Shown here one piece after another: positions 35,702-44,548 of a stretch of 64,000 bases of DNA. The stretch is from Chryseobacterium mucoviscidosis. Its GTDB lineage: Bacteria > Bacteroidota > Bacteroidia > Flavobacteriales > Weeksellaceae. A program made the translations under genes and the position numbers. Under the pieces are notes generated by a model that had not been told where the DNA came from, did no database searches, and saw only the letters and a program-made list of their open reading frames with translations. Each line of letters starts with the position of its first letter. Within the stretch, counting starts at the first letter, position 1. The DNA is taken from assembly GCF_002177115.1 (NCBI RefSeq), contig NZ_MVAG01000114.1, positions 186,001 through 250,000 of the forward strand, in the 5' to 3' direction.

Positions 35702-37342
35702 ATGAGAAAATTCTCCCTTTTCATTATCTTATTTTTAAACTTACATTTTTCGGCGCAGACTTTATCGGAAAACCAAAAGCTTGAATCGTTATGCAAAGTC
35801 TGGGGATTTTTAAAGTATTATCATCCGAATGTGGCGAAAGGACAGTTTAACTGGGATCAGCAGTTATTTCAGAAAATTGATGAACTTGAAAATATTAACA
35901 ATAAAGATCAATTGAATGAATTTTATGCTAACTGGATTGAAAGTCTCGGAAAAGTAGAAGATTGTAAAAATTGTGTAAATGATAACGATAAAGTTTATTT
36001 CTTAAAAAATTTTGATCCCGGATGGATGGATGATCGGCAATTTTTTTCTGAAAATGTAAGCCAAAAGTTGAAATTTATTGAGAATAACAGGAATATCGGT
36101 GAAAATTATTATTTCGGGTTAAACGGAAGAAAGGTTTATTTCAGGAATGAAAATTCTTACGGCTCGAAATTTACTTCAAAACAAATTGCTCTTTTGGAAT
36201 TGTTCAGATACTGGAATTATGTGGAATATTTTTTTGCGTACAAATACAAAACCGATCAAAACTGGAATGATGTTTTACGGGAAATGATTCCAAAATTTCT
36301 TGCAGTTGACAATGATGAAAACTATCATTTAAGTTTAGCGGAACTTGTGACCAAAACGGATGATTCGCACGCTTTTTTATTTTCAAAGCTGAATAGTATA
36401 AACCAATATGGAAGAAAAAATGTTCCGGTACAGTATTCTTATGCGGAAGGAAAGCTAGTTGTAACAAAAATATATCCGACTATTTTTAATGAAGAAAATC
36501 CGCTCAAAATTGGTGATGTGATCTACGATGTTGAAGGATTAACGATTCCGCAGAAAATTAATTTATTTGGGAAATATCTTCCGGCTTCTAATTCATGGGG
36601 AAAAATCAACAAATCGAAATATCTTTTTCTGTATACTAATAAGGATTCTTTGGAGCTTAAAATTGAAAGGGACGGAATTAATTTAGTTTTAAAAGTAAAA
36701 ACGTATTTTCAGAAAGAAATCATTCGCGAAAATCCTCCTGTTCCTGAAAAATGGAAGTTTCTCGATGATGAAAAAAAGATGGGTTATGTGAACATGGGAT
36801 TAATCAAAAGATCTGATCTGAATGATATGTTCGAAAATATGAAAAATACAGAATCAATCATTTTCGACTCCCGAAATTATCCGAATATGACGATTTTGCC
36901 TTTAAGCAGGTTGCTTCTTCCTGAAAATAAAATTTATTATGAATTTATTTTTCCAGAAACCAATTATTTAAGCAAATTTTACCGCCGCAAAAACAACATC
37001 GGAAGAAATAATCCGGATTATTATAAAGGAAATGTGGTCGTTTTGGTGAATGAGGTGACACAAAGTCAGGCTGAAACTACTGTGATGATGTTTAAGCAGC
37101 ATCCGAAAGCAAAAGTAATCGGTGGGTACACTTCGGGAGCAAACGGTGATGTCATTTCCTTTAATATTGCCGGTCTTAAAACTTGTTTTACGGGTTTGGG
37201 AGCGTATTATCCGAACGGAAAAGAAACGCAGAGAATCGGCATTATTCCGGACATTATCGTACGACCTACAGTTAAAGGAATACAGCAGGGAAAAGACGAA
37301 ATCATGGAAAGAGCTCTGGAATATTTAAAAAGTGGAAATTAA
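35702..37342 (+). CDS. S41 family peptidase, secreted
   Basis: A 546-residue protein with a signal peptide (MRKFSLFIILFLNLHFSAQ). An N-terminal domain with VWGFLKYYHPNVAKGQFNWD is typical of flavobacterial S41 proteins. A PDZ-like segment lies around 240-330. The C-terminal protease domain has NEVTQSQAETTVMMF with the candidate nucleophile Ser, and GGYTSGANGDV. Works in the periplasm or on the surface. Tricorn/C-terminal-processing type; substrate unknown. Confidence 0.85.
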   Translation: MRKFSLFIILFLNLHFSAQTLSENQKLESLCKVWGFLKYYHPNVAKGQFNWDQQLFQKIDELENINNKDQLNEFYANWIESLGKVEDCKNCVNDNDKVYFLKNFDPGWMDDRQFFSENVSQKLKFIENNRNIGENYYFGLNGRKVYFRNENSYGSKFTSKQIALLELFRYWNYVEYFFAYKYKTDQNWNDVLREMIPKFLAVDNDENYHLSLAELVTKTDDSHAFLFSKLNSINQYGRKNVPVQYSYAEGKLVVTKIYPTIFNEENPLKIGDVIYDVEGLTIPQKINLFGKYLPASNSWGKINKSKYLFLYTNKDSLELKIERDGINLVLKVKTYFQKEIIRENPPVPEKWKFLDDEKKMGYVNMGLIKRSDLNDMFENMKNTESIIFDSRNYPNMTILPLSRLLLPENKIYYEFIFPETNYLSKFYRRKNNIGRNNPDYYKGNVVVLVNEVTQSQAETTVMMFKQHPKAKVIGGYTSGANGDVISFNIAGLKTCFTGLGAYYPNGKETQRIGIIPDIIVRPTVKGIQQGKDEIMERALEYLKSGN

Positions 37343-37470
37343 ATAAAAGAAAAACGTAATTATTGCGTTATTTCATTTAACTTATATTTAACTTTACCTC
37401 TGCGGATTTTGGCAGATTTTAGAAATAATTGGTCAGCAATTTGATACAATAACCATGTAAAAAAATAATT

Positions 37471-39015
37471 ATGTCGGAAAAGATATTATGGATAGATGAT
37501 GAAATAGATCTACTTAAACCACACATCGTTTTTCTTGAAAAAAAGGGATATCATGTAACTCCTGTTAACAACGTTAATGAAGCGCTTGAGCTTATGGATT
37601 CTGAGAAGTTTGCATTAACGCTGATTGATGAAAATATGCCCGGAATTTCGGGACTGGAAGCCATTCCGATGATTAAGGACAAAGACAACTCACTGAAAAT
37701 TGTTATGGTAACAAAAAGTGAGGAAGAGCATATTATGGAAGAAGCAATCGGATCACAGATTGCAGATTACATCCTGAAACCGGTGAATCCGAACCAAATT
37801 TTACTTTCGCTGAAGAAAAATCTTCAGGAGGATAATCTTGTGGAGCAAAAGACGATTTTGCAGTATCAACAGGAATTCAGAAATCTTTCCATGGAGCTTT
37901 CTTATTTGAGAACGTATCAGGATTGGGCGGAATATTATAAGAAAATCCTGAACTGGGAAATTAAATTTGATAAAGTAACGGATAATGAGTTTGCAGATCT
38001 TCTTCAGTCACAGAAAGAGGAAGCCAATATCCAGTTTGCCAAATTTATTGAAAAGAATTACGAAGACTGGCTGCACGATTCGGATAAGCCGATTATGAGC
38101 CACACGCTTTTCAAGGATAAAGTGAAACCTGAAATTGAAAAGGATAAAGTTTTGCTTCTGATGGTCGATAATCTTCGTTATGACCAATGGAAGATGATTG
38201 AGCCTTTGTTTACAAAATATTACAACAAGGTTTCTGAGGATTATTATTACAGTATTCTTCCGACTGCAACTCAGTATGCGAGAAATTCTTTTTTTGCGGG
38301 TTTAATGCCTTCTGAGATTGAAAAACGTTTTCCTGATAAATGGTTCAACGATAATGAAGAAGGAAATAAAAACGAATTTGAGCGCGATTTTCTGGAAGAT
38401 CAGATGAAAAGAATTGGTCTAAGCTCAAAATCCATGAAGTATCTGAAAGTTCTGAATGCTGATTTTGAAAGAAAGATTTATGACGATTTTAATCAGCACA
38501 AAAACAATGACCTGTTGGTAATTGTTTATAATTTTATTGATATTCTTTCTCATGCAAAGACAGATAATCATATTGTCGATCAGTTGATTCGTGATGATAA
38601 GACGTTCAGATCTTTAACATTAAACTGGTTTGAGAATTCTTCCTTATTGAAAATTATTAAAGTAGCTGCTGAAAGTGGTTTCAAACTGGTGATTACTACG
38701 GATCACGGAACGGTTTACGTTAAAAAACCGAGCAAAGTTGTGGGAGACAGAGAAACTTCCACGAATATCCGTTATAAGACCGGAAAAAGCTTAACGTATG
38801 ATGACAGCGATGTTTGGGCAATTACGAATCCTGAAAAGCTGTTTTTACCGAAAGGAAATTTAAGCTCTAAATATATTTTCGCAAAGAATAATATTTTCCT
38901 TGCTTATCCAAAGAACTATAATCATTTTGTGAATTATTATAAAGAAACGTATCAACATGGAGGGATTTCTCTGGAAGAATGTATCATTCCATTCAGTATT
39001 TTAGAACCCAAGTAG
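37471..39015 (+). CDS. porX: PorX-type response regulator with PglZ domain
   Basis: A 514-residue protein. The N-terminal receiver domain has acidic pocket DDEID, phosphoacceptor Asp53 in LIDENMPGISG, and Lys in ILKPVNP. From about 200 on it carries an alkaline-phosphatase-fold PglZ domain (LLLMVDNLRYDQW, LPTATQYARNSFF, ITTDHGTVYVKKP). PorX with the kinase PorY and sigma factor SigP controls type IX secretion genes in Porphyromonas. porY is not adjacent. The gene stands alone with a strong terminator. Confidence 0.93.
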   Translation: MSEKILWIDDEIDLLKPHIVFLEKKGYHVTPVNNVNEALELMDSEKFALTLIDENMPGISGLEAIPMIKDKDNSLKIVMVTKSEEEHIMEEAIGSQIADYILKPVNPNQILLSLKKNLQEDNLVEQKTILQYQQEFRNLSMELSYLRTYQDWAEYYKKILNWEIKFDKVTDNEFADLLQSQKEEANIQFAKFIEKNYEDWLHDSDKPIMSHTLFKDKVKPEIEKDKVLLLMVDNLRYDQWKMIEPLFTKYYNKVSEDYYYSILPTATQYARNSFFAGLMPSEIEKRFPDKWFNDNEEGNKNEFERDFLEDQMKRIGLSSKSMKYLKVLNADFERKIYDDFNQHKNNDLLVIVYNFIDILSHAKTDNHIVDQLIRDDKTFRSLTLNWFENSSLLKIIKVAAESGFKLVITTDHGTVYVKKPSKVVGDRETSTNIRYKTGKSLTYDDSDVWAITNPEKLFLPKGNLSSKYIFAKNNIFLAYPKNYNHFVNYYKETYQHGGISLEECIIPFSILEPK

Positions 39016-39042
39016 TTTTCATAGTTTGACTTGGGGTTGTGA

Positions 39043-39082
39043 GAAGCGGAAAAAATCTTTGATTTTTTCCGCTTCTTTTTTA
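39043..39082 (+). terminator. Terminator of porX
   Basis: Fifteen-bp perfect arms GAAGCGGAAAAAATC and GATTTTTTCCGCTTC, three-base loop, followed by TTTTTTATT. Confidence 0.9.
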
Positions 39083-39086
39083 TTAA

Positions 39087-39094
39087 TACTTTTG
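39087..39094 (+). promoter_or_regulatory. -7 element of xth
   Basis: TACTTTTG ends four bases before ATG 39099. If used, transcription begins at about the start codon. It lies directly after the porX terminator. Confidence 0.5.
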
Positions 39095-39098
39095 AATT

Positions 39099-39863
39099 AT
39101 GAAATTAATCACTTATAACGTTAACGGAATCCGTGCTGCTTTTACGAAAGATTTTTTAGGCTGGCTAAAAACGGCGGATCCGGATATTATCTGCATTCAG
39201 GAAAGTAAGGCAGGAAACGACCAAATCGACATCGAAAGTCTTGAAAAACTGGGATATCACAGTTATTGGCATTCAGCAGTGAGAAAAGGCTACAGCGGCG
39301 TCGGAATTGCGTCTAAAATAAAGCCCAATCATGTAGAATATGGTTGCGGTATTGAAAGCTATGATAACGAGGGAAGAATCGTCCGTGCAGATTTTGACGG
39401 ATTTTCTGCCATTTCAGTGTATGTTCCTTCTGCTTCAAATATTGAACGACTGGATTTTAAAATGCAGTTCTGCCATGATTTTTTAGAGTACATTAAAAAT
39501 TTAAAGAAGGAAATTCCGAATCTGATCATTTCAGGAGATTTTAATATCTGTCATGAAGCAATAGATATTCATAATCCGAAAGGTTTACAAAATGTTTCCG
39601 GTTTTTTACCGATGGAAAGAGAATGGATGACGAATTTTATCAACGAATGCGAACTGATCGACAGTTTCAGGTTTTTTAATAATGAACCCGACCATTATAC
39701 ATGGTGGAGTTACAGACAGAATTCAAGGGAAAGAAATAAGGGATGGAGACTGGATTATAATTTCACTTCCTACAGTTTGAAAGATAAGCTCACAAGAGCT
39801 GTTATTTTGAAAGAAGCCGTGCATTCTGATCATTGTCCTGCCTTAGTAGAATTAAGCCTTTAA
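39099..39863 (+). CDS. xth: Exodeoxyribonuclease III
   Basis: A 254-residue AP endonuclease/3'-5' exonuclease of the Xth/ExoA family for base excision repair. Catalytic motifs: TYNVNGIRA, IICIQESKA with the metal Glu, SGDFNICH with Asp and Asn, and SDHCPALVEL with the final Asp-His. Full length. Followed by a bidirectional terminator shared with rlpA. Confidence 0.95.
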   Translation: MKLITYNVNGIRAAFTKDFLGWLKTADPDIICIQESKAGNDQIDIESLEKLGYHSYWHSAVRKGYSGVGIASKIKPNHVEYGCGIESYDNEGRIVRADFDGFSAISVYVPSASNIERLDFKMQFCHDFLEYIKNLKKEIPNLIISGDFNICHEAIDIHNPKGLQNVSGFLPMEREWMTNFINECELIDSFRFFNNEPDHYTWWSYRQNSRERNKGWRLDYNFTSYSLKDKLTRAVILKEAVHSDHCPALVELSL

Positions 39864-39871
39864 AAGAAAGC

Positions 39872-39902
39872 AAAAAGCCAACTGAATCAGTTGGCTTTTT
39901 AA
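39872..39902. terminator. Bidirectional terminator between xth and rlpA
   Basis: Fourteen-bp arms AAAAAGCCAACTGA and TCAGTTGGCTTTTT with a minimal loop. Confidence 0.85.
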
Positions 39903-39920
39903 AATTTAAAATCATAAATT

Positions 39921-40292
39921 TTAGTCGACAATTTCATATTCCACCGGAATTGTACCTCTGTCGGTATCTCCGATTTCATCGAACGCTGCTTTAGACATAT
40001 CTAAAGCTCTTGATGAATGGTAAGGTCCTCTATCATTTACTTTCACTATTACCTCTTTACCATTGTTAAGGTTCGTTACCTTAATGTTTGTTCCAAATGG
40101 AAGCGTTCTGTTGGCTGCGGTGAACTTTGCATTATCAAAGATTTCTCCGCTTGCAGTTTTTCTACCGTTAAACTTATCGTGGTAGTACGATGCATAACTT
40201 GTTTTTTTCGCATCTATGGCATTCATTTTGAAAGAATAAATACCAAGGGTTGAAATCATCATTATGATTACGAGAATGAATCTTTTCATCAT
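39921..40292 (-). CDS. rlpA: RlpA-like septal protein
   Basis: A 123-residue protein with an N-terminal membrane/signal segment and a single double-psi beta-barrel. Diagnostic blocks: YASYYHDKFNGRKTASGE, FTAANRTLPFGT and VIVKVNDRGPYH, with the Asp of the active site. Lytic transglycosylase activity on naked glycan strands is known for RlpA in other species. No SPOR domain is fused, so division-site targeting is not evident. A TAGATTTG -7 element lies 29 bases upstream, preceded by clustered TTAACA motifs. Confidence 0.88.
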   Translation of the reverse strand: MMKRFILVIIMMISTLGIYSFKMNAIDAKKTSYASYYHDKFNGRKTASGEIFDNAKFTAANRTLPFGTNIKVTNLNNGKEVIVKVNDRGPYHSSRALDMSKAAFDEIGDTDRGTIPVEYEIVD

Positions 40293-40320
40293 TTTGAAAT
40301 TTTATTGGTTTTGACTGGGG

Positions 40321-40328
40321 CAAATCTA
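40321..40328 (-). promoter_or_regulatory. -7 element of rlpA
   Basis: TAGATTTG on the minus strand, 28 bases before the start codon. Confidence 0.45.
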
Positions 40329-40358
40329 TAAGGAATCTTTTAATACACCTATTTTATT

Positions 40359-40730
40359 TGTTAACAAGTGTTAATGAAAATAAAATTTTATGTTAATATT
40401 TTTCTTAACTCCCTATGAACAGGCGATTTAGATGCTATTGTTAAAAAGTGTTAAAAAATAATGTTAAAAGTTAACAATTTTAACTAAATTATTCAGATTA
40501 AGACATTTTTAACACAAACATTTCTCTATTAATCAATAAGTTAATGAATTTTATGATTTTATTTTTTACGAAAAAATTTATTGCAGATTTTAGTCTACGA
40601 ACCATTTTATTAAAATTGCTGTATAAAGCTAAACGGAAATTTATAGCATTAAAATAGGATACATAAGGAGATCAAATAAGATAAAATTATCCTTGCTAAA
40701 TAACCTATATACGCACTTTATATAAACTAA
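40359..40730. other. AT-rich non-coding region with repeated TGTTAA motifs
   Basis: The 497-bp gap upstream of rlpA has no gene. TGTTAA occurs at 40359, 40369, 40391, 40439, 40449 and 40462; two pairs are exactly ten bases apart, one helical turn. All lie upstream of the rlpA -7 element. The remaining 200 bases are AT-rich with nothing recognisable. Confidence 0.4.
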
Positions 40731-40758
40731 AAAACCAATGAGGAATCTCATTGGTTTT
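40731..40758 (-). terminator. Terminator of the secreted-protein pair
   Basis: Twelve-bp arms AAAACCAATGAG and CTCATTGGTTTT, four-base loop; on the minus strand followed by TTAGTTTAT. Confidence 0.85.
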
Positions 40759-40789
40759 TAAATATTGTCTATTTGTTATTATTCAAATA

Positions 40790-41518
40790 TTATTTGAAAT
40801 ATTCTAATACATAGTCGTAAGTATCTTGCGGATATACTACAGACATACTTTGAGAACCGGTAATTGCAGCACCTGTAGTAACGTCATAAGAATATAATTC
40901 TTTAGAATAAACTACTTTATTTCCAGTTCCTGATTTCTTATAGATTGTAATTCCATATAAAGAAGTCATTCCGGAAGGAGCAGGAATTGTAACTGAAGTA
41001 GAAGTACCTGTAGTCGTAAACTGACCTTTAATACCGTAAACCTGAGCTCCATCTACTTGCGTATTGGTAACAGTTTCAGTTGTTGCAAAATTTACTCTTG
41101 GATTTTGACCTAATGGTAACCACTGCCCTGTAGATGTTGCGTAAGCATTTCCTGATCCACCTGTGGGATTAGAAAAATAGTAGTATCCAGGCGTGACAGA
41201 TTGATTTCCAATCCCGGATCCAGTTGCTGGAGTGGTACCAGTTGCGGAGTTATAAACAATCATACCGTCATAAGCAGTAGGAAAGTTTAAAGCTCCAGTT
41301 GTCTGTGTGACAAAGGTAAATGTTGTAAGATTAGTTCTAGGAAAAGTAAGACCTTTTCCAATATTTGTAGTTGTTGTAAATCCGTTAGCAGATGCATCTA
41401 AGAAAACAGATTGCGTACCAATTGTTGAACTGATTGGGTTATTGGAACGAATTTGGGCAAATGCAGTATTCGTTAAAGCAGCGAATGCCAATATAATTGT
41501 TGTAAATTTTAGTTTCAT
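40790..41518 (-). CDS. Secreted protein, family unrecognised (second of a pair)
   Basis: A 242-residue protein with a signal peptide (MKLKFTTIILAFAALTNTAFAQ). Very rich in Thr, Ser and Gly. Shares with its upstream neighbour the order DGxIVYxxxxG, GYYYF/GFYYF and WLPL/WKPF, which looks like a repeated surface module seen in flavobacterial secreted proteins. The last 90 residues form a beta-rich domain. Probably surface-exposed or a fibre component. 36 bases after the neighbour, hence the same transcript. Confidence 0.65.
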   Translation of the reverse strand: MKLKFTTIILAFAALTNTAFAQIRSNNPISSTIGTQSVFLDASANGFTTTTNIGKGLTFPRTNLTTFTFVTQTTGALNFPTAYDGMIVYNSATGTTPATGSGIGNQSVTPGYYYFSNPTGGSGNAYATSTGQWLPLGQNPRVNFATTETVTNTQVDGAQVYGIKGQFTTTGTSTSVTIPAPSGMTSLYGITIYKKSGTGNKVVYSKELYSYDVTTGAAITGSQSMSVVYPQDTYDYVLEYFK

Positions 41519-41554
41519 TATGATATGTCTTTAAATTATTTTTAAATACTATTT

Positions 41555-42178
41555 TTAGAATCCACTATAGCTATACCAGTTAGTACCGTCACAAATATAC
41601 ACTAATGACCCTCCAGACTGAATAGGAGATACAGTAGCAGTGGAATGCGCACCGCTTATACCAAAACCTGCACCATTAGTAGCATCGATAAAAGTAATCA
41701 TTTTACCATTAGTTTTAGTTAGAGTGGCTAAATTAAAATTAGTATTAGAAGTTACTAGAATTGCATTACCTAAGTCTGCATCAGAAATTGTAGAACCTGT
41801 TTGAGCTCTTACAGTCATTGCAGCAGAAGCAGCACTTACAAAAGGTTTCCATTCAGGAACACTGTTATCAAAATAATAGAAACCTGCTCCGGTAACTTTG
41901 GTTGTTCTAGTTGTTGAACCTGTACCAGAGGTAACATACACAATTGCACCATCCTGAGGTGCTGCATAATTGTTAACAGTGTTGTCTTTAGCTACCAATT
42001 GTGAAGCTGTCATACGAGGAACTAATAAAGCATCTGCTTTAGTTGGGTCAGCAGGAGCACCTACAACATCCAAAGTCGCAGCGGGAGTAGTTGTATTAAT
42101 CCCCACTCTTCCTTGCTGAGCCTGAGCGATCGCTACAAATCCGACTAACATAGTCGCTGTTAATAAAAATTTTTTCAT
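41555..42178 (-). CDS. Secreted protein with VGINTxxPxATLDV head motif
   Basis: A 207-residue protein with a signal peptide (MKKFLLTATMLVGFVAIAQA). The mature N-terminus GRVGINTTTPAATLDVVG is a common head motif of Bacteroidota surface proteins and tail-fibre-like repeats. The middle carries DGAIVYVTSGTG and GFYYFDN as in the following gene. The C-terminus is CDGTNWYSYSGF. No T9SS sorting domain. Likely a surface structural protein. Confidence 0.68.
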   Translation of the reverse strand: MKKFLLTATMLVGFVAIAQAQQGRVGINTTTPAATLDVVGAPADPTKADALLVPRMTASQLVAKDNTVNNYAAPQDGAIVYVTSGTGSTTRTTKVTGAGFYYFDNSVPEWKPFVSAASAAMTVRAQTGSTISDADLGNAILVTSNTNFNLATLTKTNGKMITFIDATNGAGFGISGAHSTATVSPIQSGGSLVYICDGTNWYSYSGF

Positions 42179-42583
42179 AAGTTTTTAAAGATTTTAAATT
42201 ACATTTTAACCAATGAATGCATTGTTAAATCAGGATACCATACCCAATTTGTGCATTCATTAATATAAATAAATATTTTTAATTATATAATTTCAAAAAA
42301 TTATTTTCACATTTCACAAGAGTCTAATTTTTAGCTCAATAGTTATGTAAAATCTCTTTATTTCGCAAAGTTAATATTTTTAAAATTAATTTTCATAACA
42401 ATACATAAAAAAGTTTTAACATTTTAATTTTCAAAAATAAAATAATATTGAAAATCAAACAATTAAATTCTATGCAAGCAATGTTTTATTAATGTTAATT
42501 TTTATTAATCATTGAATAACATTGTATTAATGAAAACAATATACTATTTTTTTTACTAAAAAATCAAACAATTGGGAATAATT
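42179..42583. promoter_or_regulatory. Long AT-rich leader and promoter of the secreted pair
   Basis: This 405-bp gap holds no gene. TAACTTTG on the minus strand (42373-42366) with TTG at 42401-42399 (25-base spacer) may be the promoter, which would give a leader of about 180 bases. The rest is AT-rich with ATT/AAT runs. Confidence 0.35.
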
Positions 42584-43885
42584 TTAAATTAATTCGCCAT
42601 ACAGATCAAATTCCTCAGCAGAGGTAATTTTTACTTCTGCAAAATCACCGATGGAAATGTATGTATTTTCAGCAGAAACCAATACTGTATTGTCTACATC
42701 GGGAGAATCATATTCGGTTCTTCCGATGAAATAATTTCCTTCTTTTCTGTCGAATATACATTTATATATATTGCCAATTTTCTCCTGATTTTTCTCCCAT
42801 GAAATCTGAGACTGGATTTCCATGATTTCTTCCACTCTGGCTTCTTTCACTTCCTGCGGAACATCATCTTCCAGAACATATGCTCCAGTATTTTCTTCGT
42901 GAGAATAAGTAAAACAACCCAGTCTGTCAAATCTCTGTTCTCTTACCCAGTCTTTCAGCTCATTGAAAATTTCCTGAGTTTCTCCGGGATAACCAACGAT
43001 AAGCGTTGTTCTGATTGCCATATCCGGAACTTTTTCTCTGAATTTTCCAAGAAGGGCATCCGTTTTTTCGTGAGTAGTCCCTCTTTTCATTGATTTTAAT
43101 AAATCTGAATTGATGTGCTGAAGAGGAATATCTATATAGTTGCAAACTTTCGGTTCTTCTCTGATGATATCCAGAACATCTTCAGGAAATCCGCTCGGAA
43201 AGGCATAATGAAGACGAATCCATTCAATTCCTTCTACTTTCACCAATTCTTTTAAAAGATCTCCAAGAGCACGTTTTTTATAAATATCCAGACCATAATA
43301 GGTAAGATCCTGAGCAATCAAAATCAGTTCCTTTGTTCCTTTTTTTGCTAATTTCTGGGCTTCCGTAACCAATTTTTCGATAGGTGTAGAAACGTGACCT
43401 CCTCTCATGATAGGAATTGCACAGAATGAACAAGGTCTGTCGCAGCCTTCGGAAATTTTTAAGTATGCGTAATGCTTTGGAGTGGTCGTAAGTCTTTCCC
43501 CAACCAATTCGTGTTTATAATCTGCCCCTAAATGCTTCAATAAAACAGGAAGATCTCTCGTCCCGAAATATTGGTCTACATCTGGAATTTCTCTTACCAG
43601 ATCCGGCTTATATCTTTCCGAAAGACATCCTGTTACAAAAACTTTCTCAACCTCTCCCCTGTTTTTTGCCTCAACATAGTCGAGAATCGTGTTGATTGAT
43701 TCTTCTTTTGCATTGTCTATAAATCCGCAGGTATTAATTACAACGATGTCTCCTTTGTCTTCATGTACCACTTCTTTGCCATTGGCTTTAAGCTGGCTCA
43801 TTAAAACTTCAGAATCATATACATTTTTGGAACAACCCAACGTTACTACATTTATTTTTTTCTTCCCTACAGATTTTGTACGCAT
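42584..43885 (-). CDS. rimO: Ribosomal protein S12 methylthiotransferase
   Basis: A 433-residue radical SAM enzyme that methylthiolates an Asp of S12. The UPF0004 domain supplies three Cys (TLGCSKN, INTCGF, VTGCLSERY) and the radical SAM motif is CDRPCSFC. A TRAM domain closes the protein. I start at ATG 43885, not 43915, because the -7 element TATCTTTG (43912-43905) lies between them. Confidence 0.93.
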   Translation of the reverse strand: MRTKSVGKKKINVVTLGCSKNVYDSEVLMSQLKANGKEVVHEDKGDIVVINTCGFIDNAKEESINTILDYVEAKNRGEVEKVFVTGCLSERYKPDLVREIPDVDQYFGTRDLPVLLKHLGADYKHELVGERLTTTPKHYAYLKISEGCDRPCSFCAIPIMRGGHVSTPIEKLVTEAQKLAKKGTKELILIAQDLTYYGLDIYKKRALGDLLKELVKVEGIEWIRLHYAFPSGFPEDVLDIIREEPKVCNYIDIPLQHINSDLLKSMKRGTTHEKTDALLGKFREKVPDMAIRTTLIVGYPGETQEIFNELKDWVREQRFDRLGCFTYSHEENTGAYVLEDDVPQEVKEARVEEIMEIQSQISWEKNQEKIGNIYKCIFDRKEGNYFIGRTEYDSPDVDNTVLVSAENTYISIGDFAEVKITSAEEFDLYGELI

Positions 43886-43904
43886 CTTTTTGATTTTGAG
43901 TTTG

Positions 43905-43912
43905 CAAAGATA
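43905..43912 (-). promoter_or_regulatory. -7 element of rimO
   Basis: TATCTTTG on the minus strand, 19 bases before ATG 43885; it decides the start of rimO. Confidence 0.5.
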
Positions 43913-43944
43913 CAAAATATTGAAGAGTCTGTATTAAAAAATAA

Positions 43945-43966
43945 AAACCACTTCAATAAGTGGCTT
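43945..43966 (-). terminator. Terminator of the polysaccharide cluster
   Basis: CCACTT and AAGTGG with a four-base loop; on the minus strand TTTTTATTTTTT follows. It lies ten bases after the rfbC stop. Confidence 0.75.
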
Positions 43967-43975
43967 TCATAATAT

Positions 43976-44521
43976 TTAAAAATTCTTTTCTTTAAAGCTT
44001 GCTGCATTTTCATCTTTTTCAGAAAGTACAGCTTCACTGTCGGAAATTTTCCAGTCGATATTCAGATCCGGATCGTTGTATTTTACGCATCCTTCTGATT
44101 CTTTATTATAAAAATTATCGCATTTATATGAGAAAACGGCAGTTTCGCTTAAAACAGAAAATCCATGTCCAAAACCTCTTGGAATATAAAGTTGTGTTTT
44201 ATTTTCCGCTGTAAGCTCAATCCCAAACCATTTTCCAAATGTAGGTGAATCTTCTCTAAGATCTACGGCTACATCCCAAACTTTTCCCTCAAGACAGGAT
44301 ACCAGTTTTGCCTGTGCGTGTTCTCCTTTCTGTAAATGAAGACCTCTCAAAACGCCGTAAGAAGATTTAGAAATGTTATCCTGAACAAAATGACCGTTCA
44401 TTCCGGTAAGTTCCTCGAATTTCTTTTCATTGAATTTTTCGAAAAAATATCCTCTGTCGTCTTCGAAAATTGTAGGCTCTATAATATAACAGTCCTTTAA
44501 AGGGGTTTCTTTTATTTTCAT
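43976..44521 (-). CDS. rfbC: dTDP-4-dehydrorhamnose 3,5-epimerase
   Basis: A 181-residue cupin enzyme of dTDP-L-rhamnose synthesis. Family blocks are FEDDRGYFFEKFNEKKF, FVQDNISKSSYGVLRGLHLQ with the catalytic His, and YIPRGFGHGFSVL. The other rml genes are not in view. It is the last gene of the cluster, ahead of the terminator, and shows that rhamnose or a related deoxysugar is part of the glycan. Confidence 0.94.
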   Translation of the reverse strand: MKIKETPLKDCYIIEPTIFEDDRGYFFEKFNEKKFEELTGMNGHFVQDNISKSSYGVLRGLHLQKGEHAQAKLVSCLEGKVWDVAVDLREDSPTFGKWFGIELTAENKTQLYIPRGFGHGFSVLSETAVFSYKCDNFYNKESEGCVKYNDPDLNIDWKISDSEAVLSEKDENAASFKEKNF

Positions 44522-44548
44522 AACTTATATTTCTTGAATCAGTTATTA

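Noticed and set aside
43886..43915. ATG 43915 as the start of rimO
   Set aside because: The -7 element at 43905-43912 would lie within the coding sequence; ATG 43885 also matches family length.
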